Origin: Cohnella sp. GbtcB17
GTDB taxonomy: Bacteria > Bacillota > Bacilli > Paenibacillales > Paenibacillaceae
Assembly (NCBI RefSeq): GCF_019091135.1
Contig: NZ_JAGXJW010000069.1
Coordinates: forward strand, 1-39,158
Direction of reading: 5' to 3'
DNA: 39,158 nucleotides
Made by a program: the position numbers and the translations under genes. A model generated the notes under the pieces. That model ran no database searches. It worked only from the letters and a program-made list of their open reading frames with translations, and had not been told where the DNA came from. How positions within the stretch are numbered: the stretch's first letter is position 1; the number at the start of each line of letters is the position of its first letter. Positions 13,679 through 22,099 of the stretch are shown one piece after another.

Positions 13679-13815
13679 GAGCCCCCCAGGGCGGGGTAAA
13701 TCTCTGACGACCTTTGCCCCAGTTGACCGCGCCGACCTCGTTTGCGAAAAAATGTCCCCGTGCGAATTTCATATAGCAGTCAAACAAAGCCAGTAATTGG
13801 AAAGGGGTGGGCCGC
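13679..13815. other. Candidate cos region
   Basis: This is a 137-base non-coding gap in an otherwise tightly packed region. It begins with opposing C and G runs (CCCCCCAGGGCGGGG near 13682) followed by AAATCTCTGACGACCTTTGC. HNH, cos and terminase genes are commonly adjacent in HK97-like phages, so a cohesive-end site is the simplest explanation. The nicking positions cannot be read from the sequence. A ribosome binding site (AAAGGGGTG) for terS lies at the end. Confidence 0.45.
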
Positions 13816-14322
13816 ATGAATAAGGTCATCGCCTTTGACCACATGCGTGTCGGAGCCAAAGGCGGCGGTAAGCATTGGACCGAAAAAGAAGTCAAAAATC
13901 GCGAAGAAGCAGCGAAGAAATTCAAGCGAAAAAAGCGTGTTTCGCTCAAATATCCGGATTGGATGGGCGAAGAAGCGCGAAAAGTTTGGAATAAAACAGT
14001 AAAGGATATGAAGGACTTCGAAATTCTCGACACGGTCGACGAAGAAGTTCTGGCGGTTTACTGTGACTCGGTCGTGAAGCTTCGCCAATTGAATTTTGCC
14101 ATTGATAACGATGGCTTCACGATTGAGGAAAAGGACGGGGCGCATGTGCCCAACCCGAACGTGAACGATCTGGTTCGAATGGCGCAGTCTTATCAACGAC
14201 TCGTCCTTCAGTACGCTGGCAAGCTGGGAATCACAGCGGAAGCGCGGGCACGGTTAGCGAAAAAAATGGCGGACGTGGCGGGCGCCGGCGGCGGGGGCGG
14301 AAAAGATGACCTCCTCGACTGA
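13816..14322 (+). CDS. terS: Terminase small subunit, P27 family
   Basis: This protein recognises the phage packaging site and recruits the large subunit. The 168 residues fit P27-type TerS: a basic N-terminus (VKNREEAAKKFKRKKRVSLK), a WMGEEARKVWNKTVKDMKDF segment, VDEEVLAVYCDSVV, and a C-terminal helix with LQYAGKLGITAEARARL. A GTG nine bases upstream (13807) is in frame, but the ATG has better spacing from AAAGGGGTG. It overlaps terL by 17 bases. Confidence 0.9.
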   Translation: MNKVIAFDHMRVGAKGGGKHWTEKEVKNREEAAKKFKRKKRVSLKYPDWMGEEARKVWNKTVKDMKDFEILDTVDEEVLAVYCDSVVKLRQLNFAIDNDGFTIEEKDGAHVPNPNVNDLVRMAQSYQRLVLQYAGKLGITAEARARLAKKMADVAGAGGGGGKDDLLD

Positions 14323-16132
14323 ATACGATTGGGGCGACCTCCATCCAACGCACCGGTACGCCGCCGAGATCGTATCAGGATTGCGCCCGTCATGCGAAAT
14401 GGAGTTCCTTGCCTGCCAACGTCATCTATCCGATCTGCAGCGGCAGGCGACAGACGACTTCCCCTATGTGTTCGACGAGTCGCGCGCCGATCGTATCTTC
14501 GATTGGTTCGAAAAATACTGTCGGCATGTCCGCGGGCCGTTCAGCGGGCAACTAATCGAGCTGCTGCCGTTCCAGAAGTTCGACCTTGGCGCGGTTTATG
14601 GATGGGTCCATATGGAGACCGGGCAGCGGCGGTTCCGCAAAGCGTTTCACCTGCGGGCGCGCGGCAACGTCAAGTCAACGGAAATGAGCGGGCTTGCGCT
14701 GTACGGCATGTGCGCCGATGCTATCTATCCGCCAGGCGAGCCGAGCAAACGGCAGTACGAGCACAGTCCCGAAGTAGATTGCGCCGCCGTTGACAAGGGC
14801 CAAGCAAAGCGGGTATGGGGCGACGCGCGGGAAATGGGATTGAACAGCCCGGCTATCTCGAAGCGCCTGCGCATTAAGCGCGGCTATATCGAGCATGAGA
14901 GCCGCGGTGGTCTGCTGAAGCCGCTGTCGAAGGACACGAAGAATAAGGACTCCGGTGCGCCGTGCCTCGTCGTCATAGACGAGTATCATGCGCATCCGAC
15001 ATCGGAGATCCTGGACGTCTCTTATTCGGGGTTCGGTAAGCGGCTGCAGTCGCTCATGCAGATTATCAGCACGGCCGGCAAAGATGCCGAGAACAGCCCG
15101 TGCAAAAAGGAGTACGATATCCTTCGCAAGATGATGCGTGGCGAAACGCCGATGCAAGATACGTACTTCGTGATGATACGTGAGCTGCCCGACAACGCCG
15201 ATCCGCACGACGAATCCTTGTGGCCGCTGCCGAATCCGGTACTCCAGGAGGACAATGCTTATTCGCAAGAGCTGCGCCGGCAAATCCGGACGGAGCATGA
15301 CGAGGCGTACAACAGTGGCGACCCGGACAAAATCCGGGAGTGGCTTATCAAGCGGGTCAATCGTTGGCAGGCGGATAGCGAAAACAAATACTTCGCCGGC
15401 ATCATGGATAAATGGAAAGCCCTCGCGGTCTCGCGGGCGGCTTTTTTGTCTGTCGTAAAAGGCATGCGGACGTGGCTCGGGCTTGACCTTTCGAAGCGGG
15501 TCGATCTGACTGCCGACGGCTTCGTTTTCAAGCTCGACGGCAAGGTTCCTGTTCAGGTTGGCGACAAGACGCTTTATCCGCTTTATGCGGTGTCCGCGCA
15601 TGGCTTCATGCCCGAGGAGACGGCGACCAAGCACGAACATAGCGACCGCGTGCCTTACAAAGCCTGGGCCAAGGAGGATTGGTGTACGCTGACCGAAGGC
15701 GCGGTGACGGACTATCGGTACATCAAATCACACGTCCATGATCTGGAGTTTGACGAGAAGTGGCAGATCGTCGAGGGCGATTATGACCCGTACAACGCGA
15801 CGCACTTCGCGCAGGAAATGGCGAACGAAGGTTACGAGATGGTCGAGATTCGGCAAGGGGTTCAGACGCTTTCGGAGCCGACCAAATACTTCCGCGAACT
15901 CGTCCTAAAGGGGCAGATCGTCCACGACGGCAGTCCGCTGCTCACGTGGTGCATATCGAATGCGGTCGAGATCATCGACAATAACGGGAACATCAAGCTG
16001 TCGAAAAAGCATAAGGACGATAGCCAGCGTATCGACTTGCTCGCAGCGATCATTAACGCCATGTCGCGGGCGATGCTCGACAAGGGGCCGCCGCGCTCGC
16101 GGTACGAAACGGAAGACGTGCGGGCTATCTGA
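14306..16132 (+). CDS. terL: Terminase large subunit
   Basis: This protein is the packaging motor and nuclease. The 608 residues show an ATPase domain with LLPFQKFDLGAVYGW, Walker A RARGNVKS (117-124) and Walker B LVVIDEYH (D225, E226). The nuclease domain has D394 (GLDLSKR), D492/D494 (EGDYDPYN) and D577 (RIDLLAAI). The Walker A has valine (V122) where GxGKS/T-type loops usually have glycine, a variant worth noting. The gene overlaps terS and precedes portal, the standard order. Confidence 0.95.
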   Translation: MTSSTEYDWGDLHPTHRYAAEIVSGLRPSCEMEFLACQRHLSDLQRQATDDFPYVFDESRADRIFDWFEKYCRHVRGPFSGQLIELLPFQKFDLGAVYGWVHMETGQRRFRKAFHLRARGNVKSTEMSGLALYGMCADAIYPPGEPSKRQYEHSPEVDCAAVDKGQAKRVWGDAREMGLNSPAISKRLRIKRGYIEHESRGGLLKPLSKDTKNKDSGAPCLVVIDEYHAHPTSEILDVSYSGFGKRLQSLMQIISTAGKDAENSPCKKEYDILRKMMRGETPMQDTYFVMIRELPDNADPHDESLWPLPNPVLQEDNAYSQELRRQIRTEHDEAYNSGDPDKIREWLIKRVNRWQADSENKYFAGIMDKWKALAVSRAAFLSVVKGMRTWLGLDLSKRVDLTADGFVFKLDGKVPVQVGDKTLYPLYAVSAHGFMPEETATKHEHSDRVPYKAWAKEDWCTLTEGAVTDYRYIKSHVHDLEFDEKWQIVEGDYDPYNATHFAQEMANEGYEMVEIRQGVQTLSEPTKYFRELVLKGQIVHDGSPLLTWCISNAVEIIDNNGNIKLSKKHKDDSQRIDLLAAIINAMSRAMLDKGPPRSRYETEDVRAI

Positions 16133-16143
16133 CGGAGGGGGTG

Positions 16144-17463
16144 ATGATTCTGAAAATACCGTTTATCAGCAAATGGTTCGCGCAACGATCCGGCGAGTCG
16201 TACACCTTGGAAAATCCATCGCGCGGCATGTACGAGGCGTTCGGCATTCCGTTCGGGCGTGGTATCGTCGTGACGCCGGCGACCTCCATGCGATCGACGG
16301 CCGTCCTTGGATGCGTGCGGATCCTCGCCGAGAGTATCGCTTCGCTTCCGCTGCCGGTCTATCGGCGTCTGAAGCCGCGGGGCAAAGAGCGCACAAGCCA
16401 CGTCGTTGGTGACTTACTCGGAAAATCGCCTAACCCATATATGACCGCATTCACCTTCCGCGAGACGCTGATGGCGCACATCCTGTTATGGGGGAACGCC
16501 TATGCGGAGATCGAGACGGACGAACGCGGCGAGATCAAAGCGCTATGGCCGATTCCGCCGTACCGGGTGGAGCACATGGAGACGGCGGCGGGCGACCCTT
16601 TCTTCCGAGTCACGGACGGCCAGGGCAAGCAGCACAACGTGCCGTTTTACTCCATGCTTCATATCCCGGGGCTTGGATTTGACGGTCGGAAGGGAATATC
16701 GGTCATTCAATGGGCGCGGCAGTCGGTGGAGCTCGCGCTCGCAACTGAGCAATTCGGCGCGGAGTTCTTTGCCAACGGCACCAACGTCGGCGCGGTCGTG
16801 ACGCACCCTGCCCATCTGAGCGACGATGCATACAAGCGGCTCACAAAATCCTTGGAAGAAAAATATTCGGGATTGGGACGAGCACATCGGATGATGTTCC
16901 TTGAAGAAGGAATGACGATGGCGAAGAATACGATTCCGCCGAACGACGCGCAATTCCTGGAGACGCGGAAGTTTCAAACGTCGGAGATCGCCCGTCTCTT
17001 CCGCGTGCCGCCGCATATGCTGGCAGACTTGGAGCGGGCAACATTCTCTAACATAGAGCAGCAATCGATAGACTTCGTCACGCATACGCTTCGGCCTTGG
17101 GCGGTTCGGATCGAGCAGGCCATCAACATCCGTCTGTTTGACAGCAACGAGCAGAAGCGCTTGTTTGTGGAGTTCCTTCTCGAAGGCATGTTGCGCGGGG
17201 ACTCGGCGGCACGAGCATCGTTTTACACACAGATGTTCATGATCGGGGTTTACAGTCAAAACGACATTCGGGAGAAGGAGAACGATAACCCGATTGAAGG
17301 CGGCGATCGGTACTTTGTGCCGTTGAACATGGTCCCCGTCGACAAACTGGACGAATATCTGAAAAACAAGGTGCTGACCGCAGGCGCCGAGAAGGGGGGT
17401 GGTAACGATGCAAAAGGAAACGAAGGAGCAGCGGGAGATCCTGCTACCGGAGGGCAAGATTGA
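16144..17463 (+). CDS. Portal protein (HK97-like)
   Basis: This protein forms the dodecameric ring through which DNA enters the capsid. The 439 residues carry family signatures: RSTAVLGCVRILAESIASLP near the start, HILLWGNAYAEI, the QTSEIARLFRVPPHML block (about 280-295), and IEQQSIDFVTHTLRPWAVRI. The ATG at 16144 has GGAGG about 5 bases upstream; a GTG just before it is in frame. The C-terminus is low-complexity glycine-rich and overlaps the protease gene. Confidence 0.95.
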   Translation: MILKIPFISKWFAQRSGESYTLENPSRGMYEAFGIPFGRGIVVTPATSMRSTAVLGCVRILAESIASLPLPVYRRLKPRGKERTSHVVGDLLGKSPNPYMTAFTFRETLMAHILLWGNAYAEIETDERGEIKALWPIPPYRVEHMETAAGDPFFRVTDGQGKQHNVPFYSMLHIPGLGFDGRKGISVIQWARQSVELALATEQFGAEFFANGTNVGAVVTHPAHLSDDAYKRLTKSLEEKYSGLGRAHRMMFLEEGMTMAKNTIPPNDAQFLETRKFQTSEIARLFRVPPHMLADLERATFSNIEQQSIDFVTHTLRPWAVRIEQAINIRLFDSNEQKRLFVEFLLEGMLRGDSAARASFYTQMFMIGVYSQNDIREKENDNPIEGGDRYFVPLNMVPVDKLDEYLKNKVLTAGAEKGGGNDAKGNEGAAGDPATGGQD

Positions 17464-18028
17464 AATCCGGAAGGAGGACGGGCAGCCGACGAAGATCGTC
17501 GGATATGCGGTCCGCTGGGATCAGTTATCACGCCCGATTTGGGGCATGTTCCAGGAGCGATTCGCGCGCGGCGCGTTCTCGGCGACACTCATCAACCCGG
17601 ACGTTTATGCGAGTTGGCAGCACGATAGCCGCGAAGTGCTGGGGCGGACGCCGAACACGCTGCAGCTAACAGAAGACGAAGTCGGATTGCGGTATGAGAT
17701 CACGCCGCCGAGCTGGGCGGAGAAGCATTTGGAGACGATCGAGCGCGGAGACGTGCGAGGGTCGTCTTTTATTTTTCGCTCCGTGAAGGACGAGTGGGAC
17801 GAATCCGGAGACATGCCGATCCGGACAGTCCGGGAGGCGGAGCTGTTAGAGGTAAGCCCTGTCACGACGCCGGCATATCCACAGTCGAGTGTCGGCGTCA
17901 GATCGGCAGAAGACGTATTTCAAGGTCGACCGCAGTCCGCGCAGGCGGCGGAGGCCGAGCGGCTGGAGGCGGAAGCCCGGTCCGTTCGCGAACATGCACT
18001 GCGACTAAAACGGATTAATTCCATCTAA
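17408..18028 (+). CDS. Prohead maturation protease (HK97 S78 family)
   Basis: This protease removes the scaffold-like part of the capsid protein during head maturation. The 206 residues include IVGYAVRWDQLS, FARGAFSATL, H72 (SWQHDSREVLGR) and the S119/S120 block (RGSSFIFRSV), the family's catalytic histidine and serine. EVSPVTTPAYPQS closes the fold, and a helical tail (about 170-206) follows. ATG 17408 lies 7 bases after a purine-rich site. It overlaps portal by 56 bases and precedes the capsid gene. Confidence 0.93.
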   Translation: MQKETKEQREILLPEGKIEIRKEDGQPTKIVGYAVRWDQLSRPIWGMFQERFARGAFSATLINPDVYASWQHDSREVLGRTPNTLQLTEDEVGLRYEITPPSWAEKHLETIERGDVRGSSFIFRSVKDEWDESGDMPIRTVREAELLEVSPVTTPAYPQSSVGVRSAEDVFQGRPQSAQAAEAERLEAEARSVREHALRLKRINSI

Positions 18029-18043
18029 AAGGAGCTGGACACA

Positions 18044-19270
18044 TTGAACCTTATCGAAATGCGCAAGAAGCTCGCCCAACTGAAGGATCAAATGCGCGCC
18101 CTGGTTGAAAAGGCGCAAGGTGAGAAGCGGGGTTTCACGGAGGAGGAAGAGCGCTCTTTCGGCACGCTGGAGACCGAAGCGGAAGAGCTGGCCGGTCAGA
18201 TCAAAGTCGAAGAGCGGGCGCAGCAGATGGCGATGGGAGGCGCCGGCGCGAAGAAGACGCCAGATGATCCCGATCACGAATCCGAATTCCGCAGTCTCGG
18301 CGAGTTCGTCAGCGCCGTGCGCTTTGAACCGGGCGATCCACGACTTAAGCAATACCGTGAGATGTCGGCCGGCACGAAGACATCCGGTGGCGTATTCGTT
18401 CCGCCCCAGTTCTCGCAGAGACTGTTCGAGATCACGCCGCAAGAGGCGCTGGTTCGCCCGCGGGCTATCGTTATCGATGCCGATCCGACGTCGCCCGACG
18501 CAAGCGTGACGATGCCGGTTCTCGACCAAAGCACCGGCAGCAACATCTATGGCGGCGTTGTCGTGGACTGGATCGCAGAAGGCGCTACGAAGCCGGTCAC
18601 CGACGCCAAATTCACGGACATGACGCTGACGCCGCACGAAGTCGCGGGTCATATCGTGGTCACGGACAAGTTGCTCCGCAACGCTCCGGCCATCAACACA
18701 ATCATCAATCGCTTGTTCCGTGGCGCTATTGCGGCAGCCGAGGACGACGCATTCCTGTATGCCAATGGTACGGGCAAGCCTCTCGGCGCCATCAATTCGG
18801 CTGCGGCCATCACCGTTGCACGTAAGACGGCGAATCAAGTCGTGTATGCGGACGTCGTAGCGATGCTCTCGAAAGCCAAGCTCGGCGGCAGCCTGGTATG
18901 GTCGGCATCCCAGTCCATCCTTCCGCAGCTACTCACGATGAAGGACGAGGCGGGAAACCTCATCTTCCAGCCAAACATCGCGGACAAACTGACGGGAACG
19001 CTCCTCGGTTACCCGATCAAGTTCCAAGAGAATGCGCCGATCCTGGGTGCCGTCGGTGATCTTGTTCTTGCTGACTTCGGCTACTACGTCATCAAAGACG
19101 GTGCCGGCATCTTTATCTCCGCGTCCGAACACCCGTTGTTCCGCGAGAATAAGACGATCATCAAAGCCTTCTGGAACACGGACGGCAAGCCGTGGGTGGC
19201 GGCTCCTTTCACGATGAAGAACGGGTATGAAGTTTCGCCGTTCATCAAGCTGGGCGCGCCGTCTGCTTAA
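18044..19270 (+). CDS. Major capsid protein (HK97 fold)
   Basis: The 408 residues fit a full HK97-type capsid precursor. An N-terminal delta/scaffold coiled coil (about 1-80, EMRKKLAQLKDQMRALVEKA) is followed by a probable processing region (about 100-120, EMSAGTKTSGGVFVPPQFS) and the E-loop/P-domain/A-domain shell (PRAIVIDADPTSPDASVTMP, VTDKLLRNAPAINTII, NGTGKPLGAI). Translation likely begins at TTG 18044 behind AAAGGAG; an in-frame ATG lies at 18059. A hairpin follows the stop. Confidence 0.95.
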   Translation: MNLIEMRKKLAQLKDQMRALVEKAQGEKRGFTEEEERSFGTLETEAEELAGQIKVEERAQQMAMGGAGAKKTPDDPDHESEFRSLGEFVSAVRFEPGDPRLKQYREMSAGTKTSGGVFVPPQFSQRLFEITPQEALVRPRAIVIDADPTSPDASVTMPVLDQSTGSNIYGGVVVDWIAEGATKPVTDAKFTDMTLTPHEVAGHIVVTDKLLRNAPAINTIINRLFRGAIAAAEDDAFLYANGTGKPLGAINSAAAITVARKTANQVVYADVVAMLSKAKLGGSLVWSASQSILPQLLTMKDEAGNLIFQPNIADKLTGTLLGYPIKFQENAPILGAVGDLVLADFGYYVIKDGAGIFISASEHPLFRENKTIIKAFWNTDGKPWVAAPFTMKNGYEVSPFIKLGAPSA

Positions 19271-19276
19271 GTTATT

Positions 19277-19296
19277 GGGGCCTCCGGGCCCCTTTC
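19277..19296 (+). terminator. Hairpin after the capsid gene
   Basis: GGGGCC-TCCG-GGCCCC followed by TTTCCT forms a strong 6-bp hairpin with a poor T-tract. It probably stabilises the capsid mRNA end or partly terminates, lowering expression of the connector genes. Confidence 0.5.
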
Positions 19297-19325
19297 CTCA
19301 ATCAAACTGAGAGGGTGACAGTCCC

Positions 19326-19652
19326 ATGACGACCAAGAATTATCTCGTGACCAACGAATTTACTGACGCCATGACCGGCAAGCAAGTCCTTCCCGGAGAT
19401 ATCATCGAAGCGGACCAGAAGAGACACGCTGCCCTCGTGGCCGCTGACGTCATCGGCGACGAAGTTGCGGAGGGCGAGGGCGGCAAGCTGCCCCAAATTC
19501 CGAAGCACACGGCCGACGAGTTCGCCGCCTTGTCCGCTGACGAGCAGCGCGCCGAACTGGCACGCCTGGACATCACCGGCGACGACAGCAACGCCGACAA
19601 GCGCGCGGGGCTGTACGCAGCCTACCTCGAGGCGAACGGCAAGGAGGCGTAA
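19326..19652 (+). CDS. Small head-region hypothetical protein
   Basis: The 108-residue product has an N-terminal β part (NYLVTNEFTDAMTGKQVLPG) and an acidic C-terminal helical part (ADEFAALSADEQRAELARLD) resembling a Rho-N/SAP-like helix pair. Its position between the capsid and gp6-like connector genes is common for small head accessory proteins. GAGAGGGTGA precedes the ATG. The exact function is not known. Confidence 0.65.
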   Translation: MTTKNYLVTNEFTDAMTGKQVLPGDIIEADQKRHAALVAADVIGDEVAEGEGGKLPQIPKHTADEFAALSADEQRAELARLDITGDDSNADKRAGLYAAYLEANGKEA

Positions 19653-19655
19653 TCC

Positions 19656-20234
19656 ATGCTCGCGACACTCGATGCCTTCAAGCGGGCGCTGCTCATCCCA
19701 GCCGCGATCGTGGACCAGGACGAGGAGTTGTCTGCCGTCCTTTCCGTTGCTTCGACCAGGATTGAACAGGAGATCGGGTGTGAATTGGGATATAGCCAGC
19801 GAGTTGAGACACTGGACGGCAGCGGCACCAAATACCAGCGCCTTCGCTCGTTCCCGGTCCACTCCGTTTCCGGCGTGAAGGTAGGCGGCGCGGATGCAGA
19901 AGGGTTCGAGGTCGCGGCATCCGCCGGCATGCTTTACCGCTCGGGCGGGTGGGCGAGCGGCGATCGCAACGTTGTCGTGACGCTGACGGCGGGCTATCTG
20001 CTGCCCGGCGCGACTCCCCCCGACGGCGTAGACCCGGCACCTGCGCCGCTGCCGACGCCGATCGAGCGCGCGGCGATCGTCCTGGCTCGCATGATCTACG
20101 CCGGCGAGTGGGGCAAGGACTCCGAACGCCTGGGTAACTCCTATTCGGTCACATACTCCAAAGGGCGGCCCGGCGGACTTCCACCGGTCGTTGAGGCGCT
20201 ACTCTCGCCGTATACGAGGAGGGACCGGGTATGA
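19656..20234 (+). CDS. Head-tail connector (gp6-like)
   Basis: The 192 residues match the gp6-like connector/adaptor family: an N-terminal helical segment (LDAFKRALLIPAAIVDQDEE), the ASTRIEQEIG block, a central β insert, and a C-terminal helix (IERAAIVLARMIYAGEW). These form a ring attached to portal. The gene starts 4 bases after the previous stop and overlaps the next start. Confidence 0.85.
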   Translation: MLATLDAFKRALLIPAAIVDQDEELSAVLSVASTRIEQEIGCELGYSQRVETLDGSGTKYQRLRSFPVHSVSGVKVGGADAEGFEVAASAGMLYRSGGWASGDRNVVVTLTAGYLLPGATPPDGVDPAPAPLPTPIERAAIVLARMIYAGEWGKDSERLGNSYSVTYSKGRPGGLPPVVEALLSPYTRRDRV

Positions 20235-20554
20235 TGTATTTTCCTGACCGGGCCACGGTCATCCGCAAGAGCACGGACCCGGACGACATCGACCCATTCG
20301 GCAATGTGCCGGACGGCGAGACAGAGACACTGCCTTGCCGGATTGACGAGACAAGCAAGGTCGTTAAGGATTCGCGCGGCGAGGAAGTTGTCTCCTCGGT
20401 GCAATTTTATTTCCCAGCCTGGGCGACCGTGCCGCATACGGATGAGATCGAATACAAGTCCGGCGCCGGCGTCATCTCGCGGCGCAGTCCGATCTCCGTT
20501 GAGCTGCTGCGGAACAACATCGGTTTGCCGGTACTGCTGGCGGTGAATTGCTGA
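20231..20554 (+). CDS. Head-closure / head-tail adaptor protein
   Basis: The 107 residues are β-rich with DRATVIRKSTDPDDIDPFGN, PCRIDETSKVVKDSRGEEV and YFPAWATVPHTDEIEYKSG, as in small head-closure (gp16-like) proteins that seal the connector and bind the tail. It overlaps the gp6-like gene by 4 bases and shares one base with the next gene. Confidence 0.8.
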   Translation: MMYFPDRATVIRKSTDPDDIDPFGNVPDGETETLPCRIDETSKVVKDSRGEEVVSSVQFYFPAWATVPHTDEIEYKSGAGVISRRSPISVELLRNNIGLPVLLAVNC

Positions 20555-20958
20555 TGGATGGCGTATCGTTTGATCTGGCTGAAATCTTCAAGGGGATGGA
20601 CTTCGCGAATGAGCGAGTTCAAAAGGCGGTCGCTCGTGGCGTGGAAAAAGCGGTCGAAGATCTGCATTGGGATTCGGTTCACCTTGCCCCGATCCTGACC
20701 GGAGACCTGCGAAGCCATTCGACTTTTGAGGTTAAAATCGAAGGAACGAGGGTTACGGGGGAGGTTCGCTATTCGGCCATTTCGACGAGCAAGAGCGGAT
20801 GGAAATTCGACTACGCCTTGCACCTCCACGAAATGCCGAGAATCGTAAATCCGAGCAAGCCGGGAACCGGCCCGAAGTTCTTGTCGCGGCCCCTCAAGGC
20901 CAAGCGCCGGCGCTATGAACAAATGATAATCGACGAGATCCGGAAGGAGCTGCGGTAG
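20554..20958 (+). CDS. HK97 gp10-like tail completion protein
   Basis: The 134 residues match the gp10-like family: VQKAVARGVEKAVEDLHWDS, TGDLRSHSTFEV, GEVRYSAIST, YALHLHEMP and GPKFLSRPLKAKRRR. The family joins head and tail at the neck. ATG 20554 overlaps the previous stop (TGATG), so translation is coupled. The previous frame shares only that base. Confidence 0.85.
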   Translation: MDGVSFDLAEIFKGMDFANERVQKAVARGVEKAVEDLHWDSVHLAPILTGDLRSHSTFEVKIEGTRVTGEVRYSAISTSKSGWKFDYALHLHEMPRIVNPSKPGTGPKFLSRPLKAKRRRYEQMIIDEIRKELR

Positions 20959-21336
20959 ATGCTGACGACAGTCGACCTCATCAACTGGCTAAAGCCGATC
21001 GTGCCGTATCCCTATTACGGAAACGAGTTCCGGACGGATCACCCGGACGGCGCGGCCATCGTCCGCATCACCGGAGGCGCCGCGCCGGACCAGTGGAGCA
21101 ACAAAGTACAGCCGTCATTTCAGGTCCTTGTGCGGGGGAAGCCGAAGGGTGACGGTGCAGCCGAGTCTATCGCATGGTCGCTCTTGTCCGAGCTGCACAA
21201 CCTGACCGAGTTTAAGGTCGGTACGCAGCGTGTCGTACATTGTACCGCAGACCAGTCCACGCCGTTTTATCTCGGGCAGGACGAAAACGGCCGCCCGATA
21301 TATAGCGTCAATTTTGACCTTATCATGCAATCGTGA
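20959..21336 (+). CDS. Tail terminator protein
   Basis: The 125-residue product has the tail-terminator pattern: an N-terminal helix (TTVDLINWLKPIVPYPYY), a β strand with VQPSFQVLVRGKP, a helix (AAESIAWSLLSELHNL), and a closing β hairpin (GRPIYSVNFDLIMQS). The hexameric ring caps the tail tube before head joining. AAGGAG lies upstream within the preceding gene. Confidence 0.8.
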   Translation: MLTTVDLINWLKPIVPYPYYGNEFRTDHPDGAAIVRITGGAAPDQWSNKVQPSFQVLVRGKPKGDGAAESIAWSLLSELHNLTEFKVGTQRVVHCTADQSTPFYLGQDENGRPIYSVNFDLIMQS

Positions 21337-21346
21337 GGTGAGGTAT

Positions 21347-21526
21347 ATGACCGCCAAGAAGCAAACCGTCCAGGTATTGCCTAGGCACGCCGTCAACCTC
21401 GGGACAGGTAAACAACCCGACCTGAAGCGCGCTGGCGATACGTTTTCCTGCTCACCTACGGTGGCCGCCGCCCTCGAGGAAGCGGGAAGTATTCAAATTG
21501 TGAAGGAGGACGAAGAAAATGCCTGA
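21347..21526 (+). CDS. Small protein upstream of the tail tube gene
   Basis: The 59 residues (TAKKQTVQVLPRHAVNLGTG near the start) contain a KQPDLKRAGDTFSCSPTVAA segment seen in small proteins at this location in related phages. GAGGTGAGGTAT precedes the ATG. Its stop overlaps the tail tube start by 8 bases. The function is unknown. Confidence 0.65.
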   Translation: MTAKKQTVQVLPRHAVNLGTGKQPDLKRAGDTFSCSPTVAAALEEAGSIQIVKEDEENA

Positions 21527-22046
21527 TTTGACGAAGGTAAAACTCGGTCCGTGCAAGGTAACATTTGACCCGGAGGCTCCGACGGAGATCGTTATCGAGC
21601 TCACGCAGGGCGGTGTCGTCCTGACATACACCGAAACGACGCGGGACGTGAACGCGGACCAGTACGGATCCACGCCGATCAAGCGCATCATCACCGGCCG
21701 GTCGGCGACCGTCGAAGTACCGGCGCTCGAGAAGGATAACGCGCGCCTGCAGCAAGTAATTGCCGGAGCCGTTACGGTAACAAATGGAACCGCACCAACC
21801 AAGAAGCGCGTCGACGTCTTCGCCGACAAGGTCATCGACCTGCTGACGGTCGCGAAGGAAGTGCGCATCGAGCCGTTGGCCGAGGGATCGACGCCTGACG
21901 ACACGGTGACGCTTTTCAAGGCGGCGCCGCAGGTTAACTTGAGCTACCGCTACAACTTCGAAAGCGAACTCGTTACGAACATCACATTCACCGCATTCCC
22001 GGACGACACCGGCCGCCTGATCGGCTTCGGCGATCCGGACGCTTAA
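21519..22046 (+). CDS. Major tail tube protein
   Basis: The 175-residue product is β-rich with VKLGPCKVTFD, TRDVNADQYGSTPIKRIITG, ATVEVPALEKDNARL and a C-terminal ELVTNITFTAFPDDTGRLIG, typical of siphovirus tail tube proteins that stack as hexamers. AAGGAGG precedes the ATG. Position after the tail terminator and before the chaperones is standard. A terminator follows, which would raise tail tube over chaperone transcripts. Confidence 0.88.
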   Translation: MPDLTKVKLGPCKVTFDPEAPTEIVIELTQGGVVLTYTETTRDVNADQYGSTPIKRIITGRSATVEVPALEKDNARLQQVIAGAVTVTNGTAPTKKRVDVFADKVIDLLTVAKEVRIEPLAEGSTPDDTVTLFKAAPQVNLSYRYNFESELVTNITFTAFPDDTGRLIGFGDPDA

Positions 22047-22051
22047 TCGAC

Positions 22052-22075
22052 GGAGCCCTTCGGGGCTCCTTTCTT
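22052..22075 (+). terminator. Terminator-like hairpin after the tail tube gene
   Basis: GGAGCCC-TTC-GGGGCTCC followed by TTTCTT forms a strong stem with a moderate T-tract. Partial termination here would give high tail tube and low chaperone and tape-measure mRNA. Confidence 0.65.
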
Positions 22076-22099
22076 ATTCCACTCCCTGGAGGGATAACC

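Noticed and set aside
14675..15640. A 321-codon minus-strand frame within terL.
   Set aside because: The plus strand encodes an intact terminase ATPase; the reverse frame is a by-product of codon bias.
16543..17457. A 304-codon minus-strand frame within portal.
   Set aside because: It is the shadow of the portal gene with no supporting signals.
18005..18838. A 277-codon minus-strand frame within the capsid gene.
   Set aside because: It is the shadow of the capsid coding frame.
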